From assembly GCA_002163005.1 (NCBI GenBank), contig MAAF01000056.1:1-64000 (forward strand): 64,000 bases of DNA, written 5' to 3'. The position numbers and the translations under genes were made by a program. This DNA comes from Colwellia psychrerythraea (lineage in GTDB: Bacteria; Pseudomonadota; Gammaproteobacteria; Enterobacterales; Alteromonadaceae). The stretch's first letter is position 1. The number at the start of each line of letters is the position of its first letter. This document shows positions 46,725-56,196 of the stretch, piece by piece. The notes under the pieces were generated by a model, which was not told the origin of the DNA, searched no databases, and saw only the letters and a program-made list of their open reading frames with translations.

Positions 46725-48890
46725 ATGCCATTAGTAAACCTATATAAAAAATTGAGCCCCTTTCAGCGGGTAATTATTGCTTTAATACTCGGTATATCTA
46801 CAGGTATTTTTGTTGGAGAGCCTACGGGAGATATTAAAGTCATTGGCGACGTTTATATTCGCTTGCTTCAAATGACCGTTTTACCTTATGTACTCGTCTC
46901 TATTATTGGTGGCCTAGGTCGATTAGATAGTACTATGGCAAGTCGTATAGGCTACCGTGCAGTAAAAGTAATCGTTATCATGTGGTTGTCTGTGATGGCG
47001 ACTTTATTAATACTTCCCTTAGCTTACCCTAACTGGGAAACAGCTGGTTTCTTCAGTACCAGTATGCTGGCAGAGCCCGCCGCCTTTAACTTTGTAAAAC
47101 TTTATATCCCTAGTAACATTTTTGCCTCTCTCTCAGAAACGATTGTTCCTGCAGTCGTGCTATTTTCATTATTGATGGGTATTGCCTTAATACAAGTAAA
47201 AAATAAAGAAACACTATTAACCTTAACCACCAATATTGGTGATAGCTTAATGAAAGTAGCCTCTTATGTAGCTAAATTAGCGCCACTAGGGATTTTTGCT
47301 ATTTCAGCTTCTGCTGCAGGCACGCTAGAAGTAGAAGAGCTTGGTCGATTACAAGTATTCTTATGGGTATACATCACCGCAGCAGCCCTACTGGCTTTTG
47401 TATTTTTGCCATTACTGATTCATTGGGCCACGCCTTTTTCCTATCGTGAAATTTTATCAACTGCTGGTGAAGCCGTGATAACGGCGTTAGCTACCGGTAC
47501 AGTGTTAGTGGTGCTTCCGATGATCATTGAGCGCAGTAAAGCATTATTAGCCAAACATGGTATGGAGTGCGAAGAAACAGACTCTACCGTTGATGTGCTT
47601 GTACCTACTGCGTACAGTTTTCCCAGTACAGGTACATTACTTGGTTTAGGATTTATTCTATTCTCCGCTTGGTATGTCGGCTCGCCACTTGGTTTTGATG
47701 ATTATATTTCTTTTGTCATTATGGGCGCCTTAACCGCTTTTGGTAGCATGGCTGTTGCCATTCCATTTTTGCTCGACTTTTTTGATTTACCTGCTGATCA
47801 ATTCCAGCTATATCTATTAGGTAGTGTCGTTACTGCTCGTTTTGCTACGGGTTTAGCCGCACTACACGGTTTTGTCGTTACTTTGTTGGTCGCTTCTGCG
47901 GTATTGAAAAAGCTTAGGTGGCATAGAATGATGCAAGCCATTGCTGTGCATTTAGCCGTTACTTTGGCTGTTATGATTGCAGCTGGCTTTACTTTAAAGT
48001 CTTTAATTCCTTACAAGTATGAAGGTGTGCAAACATTTGAATCAATGAAGTCGATGAATACAAGCGCTAATGTCGACCAATATAAAGAACTGACGCCATT
48101 AGGGTACTTTGAACAGCAACAACCACGTCTTGAAGTAATTCTCGCCCGTAAAAGTATTCGTGTTGGGTATAATGATGCTAGCTTGCCTTATGCTTTTAGA
48201 AATAAAGATAATAAAATGGTTGGCTTTGATGTTGAACTACTGAACCAATTTGCTAAAGACCTTGATATCAATTTATCCATGATTCGCATTGAAGACGGTG
48301 CTGACGAAGCGGAGTTATTAGCTGATGGTAGTATAGATATTCTTATTGGTGGCCATATAATTACTCCAAAACGGGCATTAGAAATGGCCTTTTCAGATGC
48401 TTACACTTTCCATACTGCTGGTTTATTAGTGAATGATGCCAAGCGCGATCAGTTTGCTGACTTTTACAATATTCAAGCAATGAAAACATTAAAATTAGGG
48501 GTGGGAAACAGTAAGTATTACCAAGATATGGTGAAAGAATACCTACCAAATGCACAGTTAACAGAAGTGAATAATGTTAGACAATTTCTTAAAGGTAAAT
48601 ATGAAGGCGTAGATGCATTAATTTACTCAACTGAATCGGGCTCTGCTTGGGCTATGTTATACCCAAATTATTCAGCGATTATACCTAAAGGTTTGAAACT
48701 TAGGGCACCTGTAGCTTTCATGCTCCCTAAAGCTCAGCTAGATTATGTACAATATATGAATACTTGGCTCAAACTCAAAAAAGAAAATGGTTTACAAGAG
48801 AAAGTATACAACTATTGGATTTTAGGTAAGAACCCTGAAGCGAAAAAACCACGCTGGTCGGTTATGAAAGACGTGCTAGGTTGGCTTTAG
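46725..48890 (+). CDS. Na+/dicarboxylate-type symporter fused to solute-binding protein
   Basis: A 721-aa fusion. Residues 1-about 400 are a sodium:dicarboxylate symporter of the SDF/DAACS superfamily (FQRVIIALILGISTGIFVGE, MTVLPYVLVSIIGGL, VDVLVPTAYSFPSTGTLLGLGF). An extra hydrophobic helix (about 405-427, MMQAIAVHLAVTLAVMIAAGF) follows, and residues about 455-700 are a family-3 periplasmic amino-acid-binding domain (RKSIRVGYNDASLPYAF, VGFDVELLNQFAKDL, DILIGGHIITPKRALEMAFSDAY). The extra helix would put the binding domain in the periplasm, where it could hand substrate to the carrier. Substrate is not known. It is a single gene with its own terminator. Confidence 0.88.
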   Translation: MPLVNLYKKLSPFQRVIIALILGISTGIFVGEPTGDIKVIGDVYIRLLQMTVLPYVLVSIIGGLGRLDSTMASRIGYRAVKVIVIMWLSVMATLLILPLAYPNWETAGFFSTSMLAEPAAFNFVKLYIPSNIFASLSETIVPAVVLFSLLMGIALIQVKNKETLLTLTTNIGDSLMKVASYVAKLAPLGIFAISASAAGTLEVEELGRLQVFLWVYITAAALLAFVFLPLLIHWATPFSYREILSTAGEAVITALATGTVLVVLPMIIERSKALLAKHGMECEETDSTVDVLVPTAYSFPSTGTLLGLGFILFSAWYVGSPLGFDDYISFVIMGALTAFGSMAVAIPFLLDFFDLPADQFQLYLLGSVVTARFATGLAALHGFVVTLLVASAVLKKLRWHRMMQAIAVHLAVTLAVMIAAGFTLKSLIPYKYEGVQTFESMKSMNTSANVDQYKELTPLGYFEQQQPRLEVILARKSIRVGYNDASLPYAFRNKDNKMVGFDVELLNQFAKDLDINLSMIRIEDGADEAELLADGSIDILIGGHIITPKRALEMAFSDAYTFHTAGLLVNDAKRDQFADFYNIQAMKTLKLGVGNSKYYQDMVKEYLPNAQLTEVNNVRQFLKGKYEGVDALIYSTESGSAWAMLYPNYSAIIPKGLKLRAPVAFMLPKAQLDYVQYMNTWLKLKKENGLQEKVYNYWILGKNPEAKKPRWSVMKDVLGWL

Positions 48891-48920
48891 CTAACAGGCA
48901 ATAAGTAATTTGCAGAAACT

Positions 48921-48956
48921 AAAAAGCACTTTAATTAATTTTAAAGTGCTTTTTTA
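48921..48956. terminator. bidirectional terminator after the symporter fusion
   Basis: AAAAAGCACTTTAA (48921-48934) and TTAAAGTGCTTTTT (48941-48954) form a perfect 14-bp stem with a six-base loop between convergent genes. Confidence 0.92.
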
Positions 48957-48980
48957 TTACAGATAACAGAGAGTTAGAAA

Positions 48981-49841
48981 TTAGCTTTTATGGTAGTTAT
49001 TGATATACCACTGAGTATGCTCAGCAACGGTATTATTATAAACTTGCTGTAATGAAGGTAAAACAACGGCATCAGCTTGTCCCGTTAGTTCATCCATAAA
49101 GACTTTTTTAGCTTCAGTCGCCAGCACTAAAACATTATCATATCGGCTATGACAAAAGCCTGCTAAGCGTCCCTTACCATAGAAAATATCATTCTCTGCT
49201 GCCGTCACTTCAATGCCATCCACACTCATGTTTTGTAATGCACTAAGCCAACTATCAATAATTGGTCGCCATTGCTGCCCTTTCACTGACGTTGTGCCCA
49301 CGTTAAGTACGGGTAAGTTTTTTCGCTCATGACGCTTAAAATTATACGAATGATTATCGTAAACAACACATTGACCAAAATCCTCGACTAGAGCCTCAAC
49401 TACCGCCGCCACAATACGATAAAATTGCGCATGCTTAGCTTTGCTTTTAGCAATAGCCTCTTCACTTAGTGGCATTTTCCATATTTCTTTACCCCAAGCA
49501 GTTTCATAGACACATTCATCGGTATTACGATTTAAATCATATTCATAGCGAGAGTCATGGGCAATTAAGGTTATGGCTTGCTTGGCAATGAAGCTGCCGG
49601 TGTAGGGATCTTCTTCATAATAACGATCGTTCTTTTCTAGCAAGCAGTTATCATCAAGCTCTGATCTAAAGTTACTACCGTCATGAATAGCCGCCGACAT
49701 AACAGGCAGATATTTTTCAATTTTGAGGGTAAAAGCTCCGCCAACAACCGTAGCGATAAAACACTGACGTTGATTAATTTTCTTAATAATCTGTTGTTCA
49801 GTTAATTGCTCGGATTTTTCTTCGGTACGTTGCTCAGTCAC
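48981..49841 (-). CDS. N-formylglutamate amidohydrolase-like protein
   Basis: Member of the HutG/FGase metal-hydrolase family (zinc-dependent, phosphorylase/hydrolase-like fold). The 286 aa show VMSAAIHDGSNF with the metal-ligand His near residue 53 and the family signature AHDSRYEYDLNR, where Asp and Arg replace the more usual DTHRFPVDLNR arrangement. A downstream VYDNHSYNFKRH fits the typical metal-ligand His region. The substrate is uncertain because no histidine-degradation gene lies nearby. The N-terminal 20 residues are Glu/Gln-rich (TEEKSEQLTEQQ). Confidence 0.75.
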   Translation of the reverse strand: MTEQRTEEKSEQLTEQQIIKKINQRQCFIATVVGGAFTLKIEKYLPVMSAAIHDGSNFRSELDDNCLLEKNDRYYEEDPYTGSFIAKQAITLIAHDSRYEYDLNRNTDECVYETAWGKEIWKMPLSEEAIAKSKAKHAQFYRIVAAVVEALVEDFGQCVVYDNHSYNFKRHERKNLPVLNVGTTSVKGQQWRPIIDSWLSALQNMSVDGIEVTAAENDIFYGKGRLAGFCHSRYDNVLVLATEAKKVFMDELTGQADAVVLPSLQQVYNNTVAEHTQWYINNYHKS

Positions 49842-50202
49842 AATCCAACTCCTTGGCTAAATAGTAGAGATATTTATATCATAGGTTAATAGTACATTAA
49901 ATATAGGTGATTTTTAGCTATTAACTGTTATTTCAAGTAGTTAAATTGAATGATTTTGTATTCATCATTATCACTGATAGTGACACCTTAAAATTACGAT
50001 TAAAAACAATAACTAACATATTAAAAAACACTACCATAACAAGCGATAATTTTTCCTAGTAACGTGAACTAACCTTTCACATTATTTTGAACAGTTACCG
50101 CAAGTTTATTGATAATTTATAAGCAAGAACACTAGTCAAGCGCCTATCGAGACTGGTAGAATCAAGCGCATTATATTTTTGAACATAAAAGAAGACATTG
50201 AG
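49842..50202. other. 361-bp divergent intergenic region
   Basis: It lies between the amidohydrolase-like gene and yebC and must hold both promoters. A short dyad TCACT-GAT-AGTGA is present at 49971-49983. No gene, RNA or clear terminator is visible. Confidence 0.5.
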
Positions 50203-50928
50203 ATGGGCAGAGCTTACCAAAACCGCAAATTATCTATGGCCAAAACCGCTGGGGCCAAAACTAAAGTTTACTCTAAGTACGGTAAAGCAATTTACGTTTG
50301 TGCTAAAACTGGTGGCATTGATCCCGATGGTAACCTTTCTTTACGTGGCTTAATTGACCGTGCAAAGAAAGATCAAGTTCCTACTCACGTTATCGATAAC
50401 GCCATTAAAAAAGCGTCTGGTGCTGGCGGAGAAGACTTTGTTGAAGCGCGTTATGAAGGTTTTGGTCCTGGTAACTGTATGGTAATTATTGATTGCTTAA
50501 CAGATAACGGTAACCGTACTATTAAAGATGTTCGTCAATGTTTCAGTAAAACTAATGCTAAAATAGGATCTTCGGGTACTGTTTCTCACATGTTTGATCA
50601 CCAAGCCGTGTTTGCCTTTAAAGGTGAAGATGATGAGAGCGTGTTAGAAAACTTAATGATGGCTGATATTGATGTTTCAGATGTCGAATTAGAAGATGGC
50701 ATTATCACTGTTTATGCTCCTCATACTGAGTTCTTTAAAATCAAAACTGAATTTGCTAATTCAATGCCTGAATTTGAATTAGAAGTTGAAGAAATCACTT
50801 GGGTTCCACAAAACTACATTGATGTAGAAGGTGAAGAAGACCTAGCAAACTTTGAGAAGTTTATTGCTATGTTAGATGACTGTGATGATGTACAACATGT
50901 TTATCATAATGCTGAGATTAAAGACTAA
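50203..50928 (+). CDS. YebC/PmpR-family protein, YeeN subfamily
   Basis: Member of the YebC family, whose proteins act as transcription regulators in some bacteria and, by recent work on related proteins, as helpers for translation of proline-rich stretches. The 241 aa begin MGRAYQNRK, a YeeN-like start, rather than MAGHSKW of YebC. They continue [47 protein letters not shown] and NIGxxGxVSxMF-type [13 protein letters not shown] longer frame from a TTG at 50179 is possible but unsupported. It is a single gene with a bidirectional terminator. Confidence 0.9.
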   Translation: MGRAYQNRKLSMAKTAGAKTKVYSKYGKAIYVCAKTGGIDPDGNLSLRGLIDRAKKDQVPTHVIDNAIKKASGAGGEDFVEARYEGFGPGNCMVIIDCLTDNGNRTIKDVRQCFSKTNAKIGSSGTVSHMFDHQAVFAFKGEDDESVLENLMMADIDVSDVELEDGIITVYAPHTEFFKIKTEFANSMPEFELEVEEITWVPQNYIDVEGEEDLANFEKFIAMLDDCDDVQHVYHNAEIKD

Positions 50929-50951
50929 CGTTAAACGTTTTAGCTTTAATA

Positions 50952-50981
50952 AAAAAACCAGTACTTAGTACTGGTTTTTTT
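50952..50981. terminator. bidirectional terminator after yebC-like gene
   Basis: AAAAAACCAGTAC (50952-50964) pairs with GTACTGGTTTTTT (50968-50980), loop TTA. It separates two convergent genes. Confidence 0.92.
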
Positions 50982-51007
50982 GTGCTAAAAATTGTAAAAA
51001 AGTACCG

Positions 51008-52210
51008 TTATTGATGGTATAGCGGTAACACTTTACCACTTAAACTACCACGCCACTTTTTACCCTGTTCAATAAACAATATTTCACCATAATTGCCTTC
51101 TTTAATACTTGAATCAATGGCAATGACTCTTCCTTGATAACGGCTTTCAATCTGTTTTTGTGAGGTATGACCAACAATTAAATTTTTAACATCAAAATGT
51201 TTAAGCAGTAAGTCAATTTCTGCAGAAGTTGCACCATTGTCTTTTGAACGAGAGCCTTTTGCACGAGAAGCCTTATCACCATCTGCTGCAAAATAGCCGC
51301 GATACCAAATAGGACCATTAGTTGTATGCAAAAATTTTGCCCAGCCTTCTCTCGGCTGCTCTAGCTCGGCTTTTATTAAACTATCTTTAAAGACTGTATT
51401 GATTTCAACCAAGCTACGCTGTTCAGTGGCTAAGCTAGGATGAAAACCACCATGAGCAAACAGCATATTATTAACTGTGACCAATACCGGCTTACTGCGT
51501 AACCAATTACCGATAATGCTATTTTGGCTGAATAAATGTTCAAAAGGCATATTTAATTGCTTCGCCGTTTCAACATACTTAGGGTGTAAATAACGTAAAT
51601 CACCATTGAGTATCATCACTTCATGGTTACCTAACGTTAAGTGAATATCACCCCCTGCTTTTTGGGCTTGTTGCTCTAAATCGTATAAAAACCATAGTAT
51701 TTCAGTGACTTTGTCACCTCGATCGAAAATATCACCAGTGATAACAAAGTGCCCTTTACCAAAAGCCCAATTTTTGTTTTTATCAATTATCTTGTTATTA
51801 GTTAGTAGCTCAATCATCAAGTCATATTTTCCATGAAAATCACTTAATGCCGCAACAGGATAATCACCAGAAAATTCAAGCACTTTATTTTCAATACTAG
51901 AAAGACCATGGACAACAGCAGGCATATTACAAGCGCTCATCACCTTTGGAAAAGCACTTACAGAGACAGTTTTGCTCACCACTTTACCTTGACATAACCA
52001 GTGAGATTCTAGCTGTTGTTGCGGGTTAACAAAAACATAGGGGCCGTCATGTACCGGTGGTAATTCGGGTGCTGATACCTGTGTTAATGCCTCAGCCTTT
52101 GCTTTTTCATCGCCACTGGAAAAAGCAAAGGTTGAACTACTGCTGGCCAATAGTAACGTTGAGGTGAGAATAATCGAACGCAGGTTGATGTAAAAAGAGG
52201 AAAACATTGC
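51008..52210 (-). CDS. periplasmic metallophosphatase (Shewanella-like phosphatase type)
   Basis: Calcineurin-fold phosphoesterase of the PPP superfamily. The motifs are complete: GDxHG as SDFHGKYD, GDxxDRG as GDIFDRGD, GNHE as TLGNHEVM, then LFAHGGFHP and the late His in IVGHTSQKQ. This matches the Shewanella-like phosphatases, which dephosphorylate tyrosine or serine/threonine. A signal peptide (about 10-30, IILTSTLLLASSSSTFA) exports it. The frame starts with a TTG at 52234, but GGAG stands five bases before the ATG at 52210, so that start is used (400 aa). Confidence 0.87.
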   Translation of the reverse strand, partial: AMFSSFYINLRSIILTSTLLLASSSSTFAFSSGDEKAKAEALTQVSAPELPPVHDGPYVFVNPQQQLESHWLCQGKVVSKTVSVSAFPKVMSACNMPAVVHGLSSIENKVLEFSGDYPVAALSDFHGKYDLMIELLTNNKIIDKNKNWAFGKGHFVITGDIFDRGDKVTEILWFLYDLEQQAQKAGGDIHLTLGNHEVMILNGDLRYLHPKYVETAKQLNMPFEHLFSQNSIIGNWLRSKPVLVTVNNMLFAHGGFHPSLATEQRSLVEINTVFKDSLIKAELEQPREGWAKFLHTTNGPIWYRGYFAADGDKASRAKGSRSKDNGATSAEIDLLLKHFDVKNLIVGHTSQKQIESRYQGRVIAIDSSIKEGNYGEILFIEQGKKWRGSLSGKVLPLYHQ

Positions 52211-52293
52211 AACTCCAAAAAGTAAGGAAATCAATATACTGAATAAAAAGATAAAGTAAAACAGAAAAATGCAGATTACAGTGGCTTGGCTAC

Positions 52294-52345
52294 ATATCCG
52301 CTCTATTTTAAGATGCAGGATTACCTCTTGAAGTAGAGCGGATAT
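52294..52345. repeat. 12-bp inverted repeat upstream of the metallophosphatase
   Basis: ATATCCGCTCTA (52294-52305) and TAGAGCGGATAT (52334-52345) are perfect inverted copies around a 28-nt spacer, about 85 bp before the phosphatase start. The spacing suits two half-sites for a regulator or a large RNA hairpin. Confidence 0.65.
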
Positions 52346-52355
52346 AAGAGATACG

Positions 52356-52390
52356 TAAAAAAAGCCAACAAATATGAATCATTTGTTAGC
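52356..52390 (-). terminator. parC terminator
   Basis: On the minus strand GCTAACAAAT pairs (one G-T) with ATTTGTTGGC around a seven-base loop, followed by a seven-base T-run. It lies 56 nt beyond the parC stop. Confidence 0.88.
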
Positions 52391-52445
52391 CTTTTTATTA
52401 TGAAATTAAAGAGAGCTACTCGTTTATGAGTACACCGTAATGGCT

Positions 52446-54755
52446 TTACTCGCTTGCTTTAGGCTCTTCATCAGCACTTTGCTCACCAGTGCTATTCACA
52501 GAACCCGATTCAATTTCTATTGCTGAAACGCGTTGTAAGCCCCTAGGTAGTTTGTTGCCACGACGACCACGCTCACCTTTATAGTGCTCAATATCTGCCG
52601 CTTTTAGCGTAAGCTTGCGTTTTCCAGCATGCAAGGTAATTGCCGCGCCTTCTGGAATTATACAAAGTAAACTAACAAACTCCTCACGTAATTTCGATCG
52701 CGCAGAAGGGATATTGATAATTTTATTACCCTTACCTTTACTCAAAACAGGTAAGTTTTTAACCGGAAAAACTAACATACGGCCTTCGCTAGTAATAGTG
52801 AGGCAGTTATCATTTTCAATATTGTTGATGTATTGCGGCATCATCACTTTAGCGGCTTCAGGTAAGCTAATTAATGCCTTACCATTTTTATTTCTACTGA
52901 CCATATCGCCAAAACTACTAACAAAACCATAACCTGCGTCACTGACTAGCAGATATTGAGCATCGTCATCAGACATTATGCTATGGACGAAGGTTTTCCC
53001 TGTTGCAAGGTTGAAGCGTCCTGTTAATGGTTCACCTTGAGAGCGTGCTGTTGGTAAAGTATGCGCGTCCGTAGTAAAAGCACGGCCATCAGAGCCTATG
53101 AATACCACCGGGCGATTACTTCTACCTTTTGAGGCACACAAGTAACCATCACCCGCTTTATAACTCAAGCTCGTAGGATCAATATCATGACCTTTAGCAC
53201 AACGGGCCCAACCTTTATCAGAAACGACAACGGTTACCGCCTCACTTGGTACTAAATCTTTTTCGGTTAATGCTTTTGATTCGCTACGTTCAACTAATTG
53301 AGAGCGACGATCATCACCATACTGCTCTGCTGCAGCAAGGATCTCTTTTTTCATCAGCGTACTCATGCGTGCTTTTGAATTAAGGATCTTCTCTAAATAA
53401 TCTTGTTCAATATGTAGTTCATCTTGCTCCGCGCGAATTTTTATTTCTTCGAGCTTGGCCAGTTGACGTAGTTTAATCTCTAAAATCGAATGAGCTTGAG
53501 TATCAGATAAGGCAAAACGAGACATAAGTTCCGCTTTTGGATCATCATAGCCACGGATGATTTCAATTACTTCATCAATATTTAGGTAAGCTACCAATAA
53601 ACCATCAAGAATATGCAAGCGAGCCAAGACTTTATCTAAACGATATTGCAAACGACGACGTACCGTTTCACGACGATATTCAAGCCATTCAGATAAAATG
53701 ACCAGTAAGTTCTTCACTGCAGGACGGTTATCTAAACCTATCATGTTAATGTTAACGCGATAACTTTTTTCTAAATCGGTGCTCGCAAATAAATGCTGCA
53801 TTAATTGTTCTACATCAACACGGTTTGAACGTGGAATGATGACAAGGCGTACCGGGTTTTCATGATCAGATTCATCGCGAAGGTCGACTACCATAGGTAG
53901 TTTTTTCGCCGTCATTTGTCCCGCAATTTGCTCTAATATTTTACCACCCGATGCTTGATGAGGAAGTGAGGTAATGACAATATCACCCTGTTCTACATCA
54001 TAAACAGCGCGCATTCTTATACTACCACGCCCTGTTTGGTAAATTTTTTCAATTTCGGCTTTCGGGGTAATAATCTCAGCATCTGTAGGATAATCAGGCC
54101 CTTTAACAAACTCAAGTAAGTCACTTACTTCTGCTTTAGGGTTTTCAATTAAATGCACACAAGCATCAGCAACTTCACGCACATTGTGTGGTGGAATATC
54201 CGTTGCCATACCGACGGCAATACCCGTAATACCGTTGAGTAAAATATGGGGTAAACGCGCAGGCAGCGTTTTTGGCTCTTGCATGGTGCCATCAAAATTT
54301 GGCTGCCAATCAACAGTGCCTTGCCCTAGCTCAGCAAGTAATACTTCACTAAAACGTGATAAGCGCGACTCGGTATAACGCATTGCAGCAAATGATTTAG
54401 GATCATCGGGTGCTCCCCAGTTTCCTTGCCCGTCTACCAAAGGATATCGATAAGAAAAAGGTTGCGCCATCAACACCATAGCTTCATAACAAGCACTATC
54501 ACCATGGGGGTGAAACTTACCTAATACGTCACCAACAGTACGTGCTGATTTTTTATATTTAGCCGTTGCAGACAAACCAAGCTCTGACATTGCATAAACT
54601 ATGCGTCTTTGCACGGGCTTTAAGCCATCACCAATATGTGGCAAAGCACGGTCCATAATTACGTACATGGAATAGTTTAAATAAGCTTCTTCAGTAAAAC
54701 GCCTTAATGGGACCTGTTCTACTCCATCAAGGCTATATTCGAGTGCATCTGACAT
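52446..54755 (-). CDS. parC: DNA topoisomerase IV subunit A
   Basis: Breakage-reunion subunit that decatenates sister chromosomes. The 769 aa have the N-terminal winged-helix domain with catalytic Tyr127 in [11 protein letters not shown], preceded by the quinolone-determining segment [14 protein letters not shown] in which Ser87 and Glu91 keep the sensitive form. They also have the coiled-coil region and a C-terminal beta-pinwheel with repeats. Length and sequence pattern identify ParC rather than GyrA. Its partner parE lies 7.7 kb away on the same strand with accessory genes between. Confidence 0.97.
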   Translation of the reverse strand: MSDALEYSLDGVEQVPLRRFTEEAYLNYSMYVIMDRALPHIGDGLKPVQRRIVYAMSELGLSATAKYKKSARTVGDVLGKFHPHGDSACYEAMVLMAQPFSYRYPLVDGQGNWGAPDDPKSFAAMRYTESRLSRFSEVLLAELGQGTVDWQPNFDGTMQEPKTLPARLPHILLNGITGIAVGMATDIPPHNVREVADACVHLIENPKAEVSDLLEFVKGPDYPTDAEIITPKAEIEKIYQTGRGSIRMRAVYDVEQGDIVITSLPHQASGGKILEQIAGQMTAKKLPMVVDLRDESDHENPVRLVIIPRSNRVDVEQLMQHLFASTDLEKSYRVNINMIGLDNRPAVKNLLVILSEWLEYRRETVRRRLQYRLDKVLARLHILDGLLVAYLNIDEVIEIIRGYDDPKAELMSRFALSDTQAHSILEIKLRQLAKLEEIKIRAEQDELHIEQDYLEKILNSKARMSTLMKKEILAAAEQYGDDRRSQLVERSESKALTEKDLVPSEAVTVVVSDKGWARCAKGHDIDPTSLSYKAGDGYLCASKGRSNRPVVFIGSDGRAFTTDAHTLPTARSQGEPLTGRFNLATGKTFVHSIMSDDDAQYLLVSDAGYGFVSSFGDMVSRNKNGKALISLPEAAKVMMPQYINNIENDNCLTITSEGRMLVFPVKNLPVLSKGKGNKIINIPSARSKLREEFVSLLCIIPEGAAITLHAGKRKLTLKAADIEHYKGERGRRGNKLPRGLQRVSAIEIESGSVNSTGEQSADEEPKASE

Positions 54756-54912
54756 GAATTGATTTTCCTGATAATACGAGTCTAATTATTTTTATTCTTT
54801 AAGGTTCTGACTTTGACTAGGGTAGCCAAAAACACCTGTTCTATAGCTTATCTGATTATGACCTTAGACAACATAGATAAAAGTAACAAAAGCTTTAATT
54901 AGAGCGTCATTC

Positions 54913-56196
54913 TTATGCTACGGCAATATTATGATAACAAACAACGGTATTTCGACCTTGCTCTTTCGCTTGATACATCGCCAAATCAGCATTATGTAAT
55001 AAATCGTCAAAGCTCATTTGATTATCTGCCATTGTAGCAACACCAATACTGAAAGTTACCTTACTCTGTATCATTACAGATGAAAAATCATATTGTGCTA
55101 TTTTATCATTAATACGCATAGCAATAGCTTTCGCTTTATTGCTATCAGCAAAAGGTAATAATGCAACAAACTCTTCTCCACCGAAACGAGAAAGCAAGTC
55201 ACGAGAGCGCATGGTTTCTTTTACTAAATCAGATACGACCATTAATACTTCATCACCAACGTGATGGCCAAAATTGTCGTTAATTTTTTTGAAGTGATCT
55301 AAATCTAACAATAATATTGATAACTCTTCTGGCTGCTCTGTAAAGCTGGCCACCATTTGCTCACCATGTTCAAACAAAGTATTACGGTTTGCTAAACCTG
55401 TTAAGGCATCTGTTCGAGTCAAGAGGATAAGTTTATTACGTATCCTTAACTGTCTAAATAAAAGCAAAACAAAGACAATAGCGATGCTGATAATCAGCGT
55501 GAAATTATATTGCTGCGCAGCTTTTTCATCTTGTACTTCAGCAACACGGCGAATTTTTAACTTATTTTGACTTTCCATCAAAGCGTTATTAGCTTTTTTA
55601 TCCTTGACTTCAAACGACTGTTCTAAAGAAGCAATCATATTTATCCGCTTATTTTTTCGATAAATATTGTATTTTTTTAGATAAGATTTTTTTTCAAGGT
55701 AAGCTAAATCAAACTTCCCTTGCATTGCGTAATTATTAGCCAATAATAAATGAAGCTGTAAAAATACTGGTTGCGCTAACTGCTCTTCAGATATTTGGTC
55801 CGATAACTCTTTTGCCTGTTCCAAGAATGCAATAACATCGCTGCTATTGTTATGGTTGTTGATACTATCAGTACCATGAACACTTGTATTTTCTTTTAAT
55901 ATAGCTTGCGCTAGCAGAAGTAAATATTGCTCTGCGGCGTTTAATGGCGCTTGAGATAACGTCAGTTGTGCTAATGCTATTTCAACTTTCTGATTATTGA
56001 TACTTGCTTGCTTTAACTGCGTGAGTAAGAAGAGTAGTTCAGTATTTATAGGCAACATGGTAATTGCTGGGATATCCAATAGATTATTATTTTTGCTTTC
56101 TCCTGCTTTTAAGGCAAGTTCATTCGCCCGACACATCGATGTAAAAATCAACGTTACCAACAGTATTATCAAAATGGCTTGACTGAGAAGCTTCAT
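54913..56196 (-). CDS. diguanylate cyclase (GGDEF) with periplasmic sensor
   Basis: Probable c-di-GMP synthase of 427 aa. A signal/anchor peptide (1-23) is followed by a helical, TPR-like region (about 50-205), a membrane helix (about 233-249, TLIISIAIVFVLLLF) and the GGDEF domain (about 260-425). The active-site motif is GGEEF (339-343) and a product-inhibition site RSRD lies five residues before it (330-333), so the enzyme looks active and feedback-controlled. It begins in an ATGA overlap with the stop codon of the similar gene upstream. Confidence 0.9.
   Translation of the reverse strand: MKLLSQAILIILLVTLIFTSMCRANELALKAGESKNNNLLDIPAITMLPINTELLFLLTQLKQASINNQKVEIALAQLTLSQAPLNAAEQYLLLLAQAILKENTSVHGTDSINNHNNSSDVIAFLEQAKELSDQISEEQLAQPVFLQLHLLLANNYAMQGKFDLAYLEKKSYLKKYNIYRKNKRINMIASLEQSFEVKDKKANNALMESQNKLKIRRVAEVQDEKAAQQYNFTLIISIAIVFVLLLFRQLRIRNKLILLTRTDALTGLANRNTLFEHGEQMVASFTEQPEELSILLLDLDHFKKINDNFGHHVGDEVLMVVSDLVKETMRSRDLLSRFGGEEFVALLPFADSNKAKAIAMRINDKIAQYDFSSVMIQSKVTFSIGVATMADNQMSFDDLLHNADLAMYQAKEQGRNTVVCYHNIAVA

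Noticed and set aside
49971..49983. Dyad resembling the core of a TetR operator
   Set aside because: Only the short core matches, no TetR gene is present, and the sequence is AT-rich; a chance match is likely.
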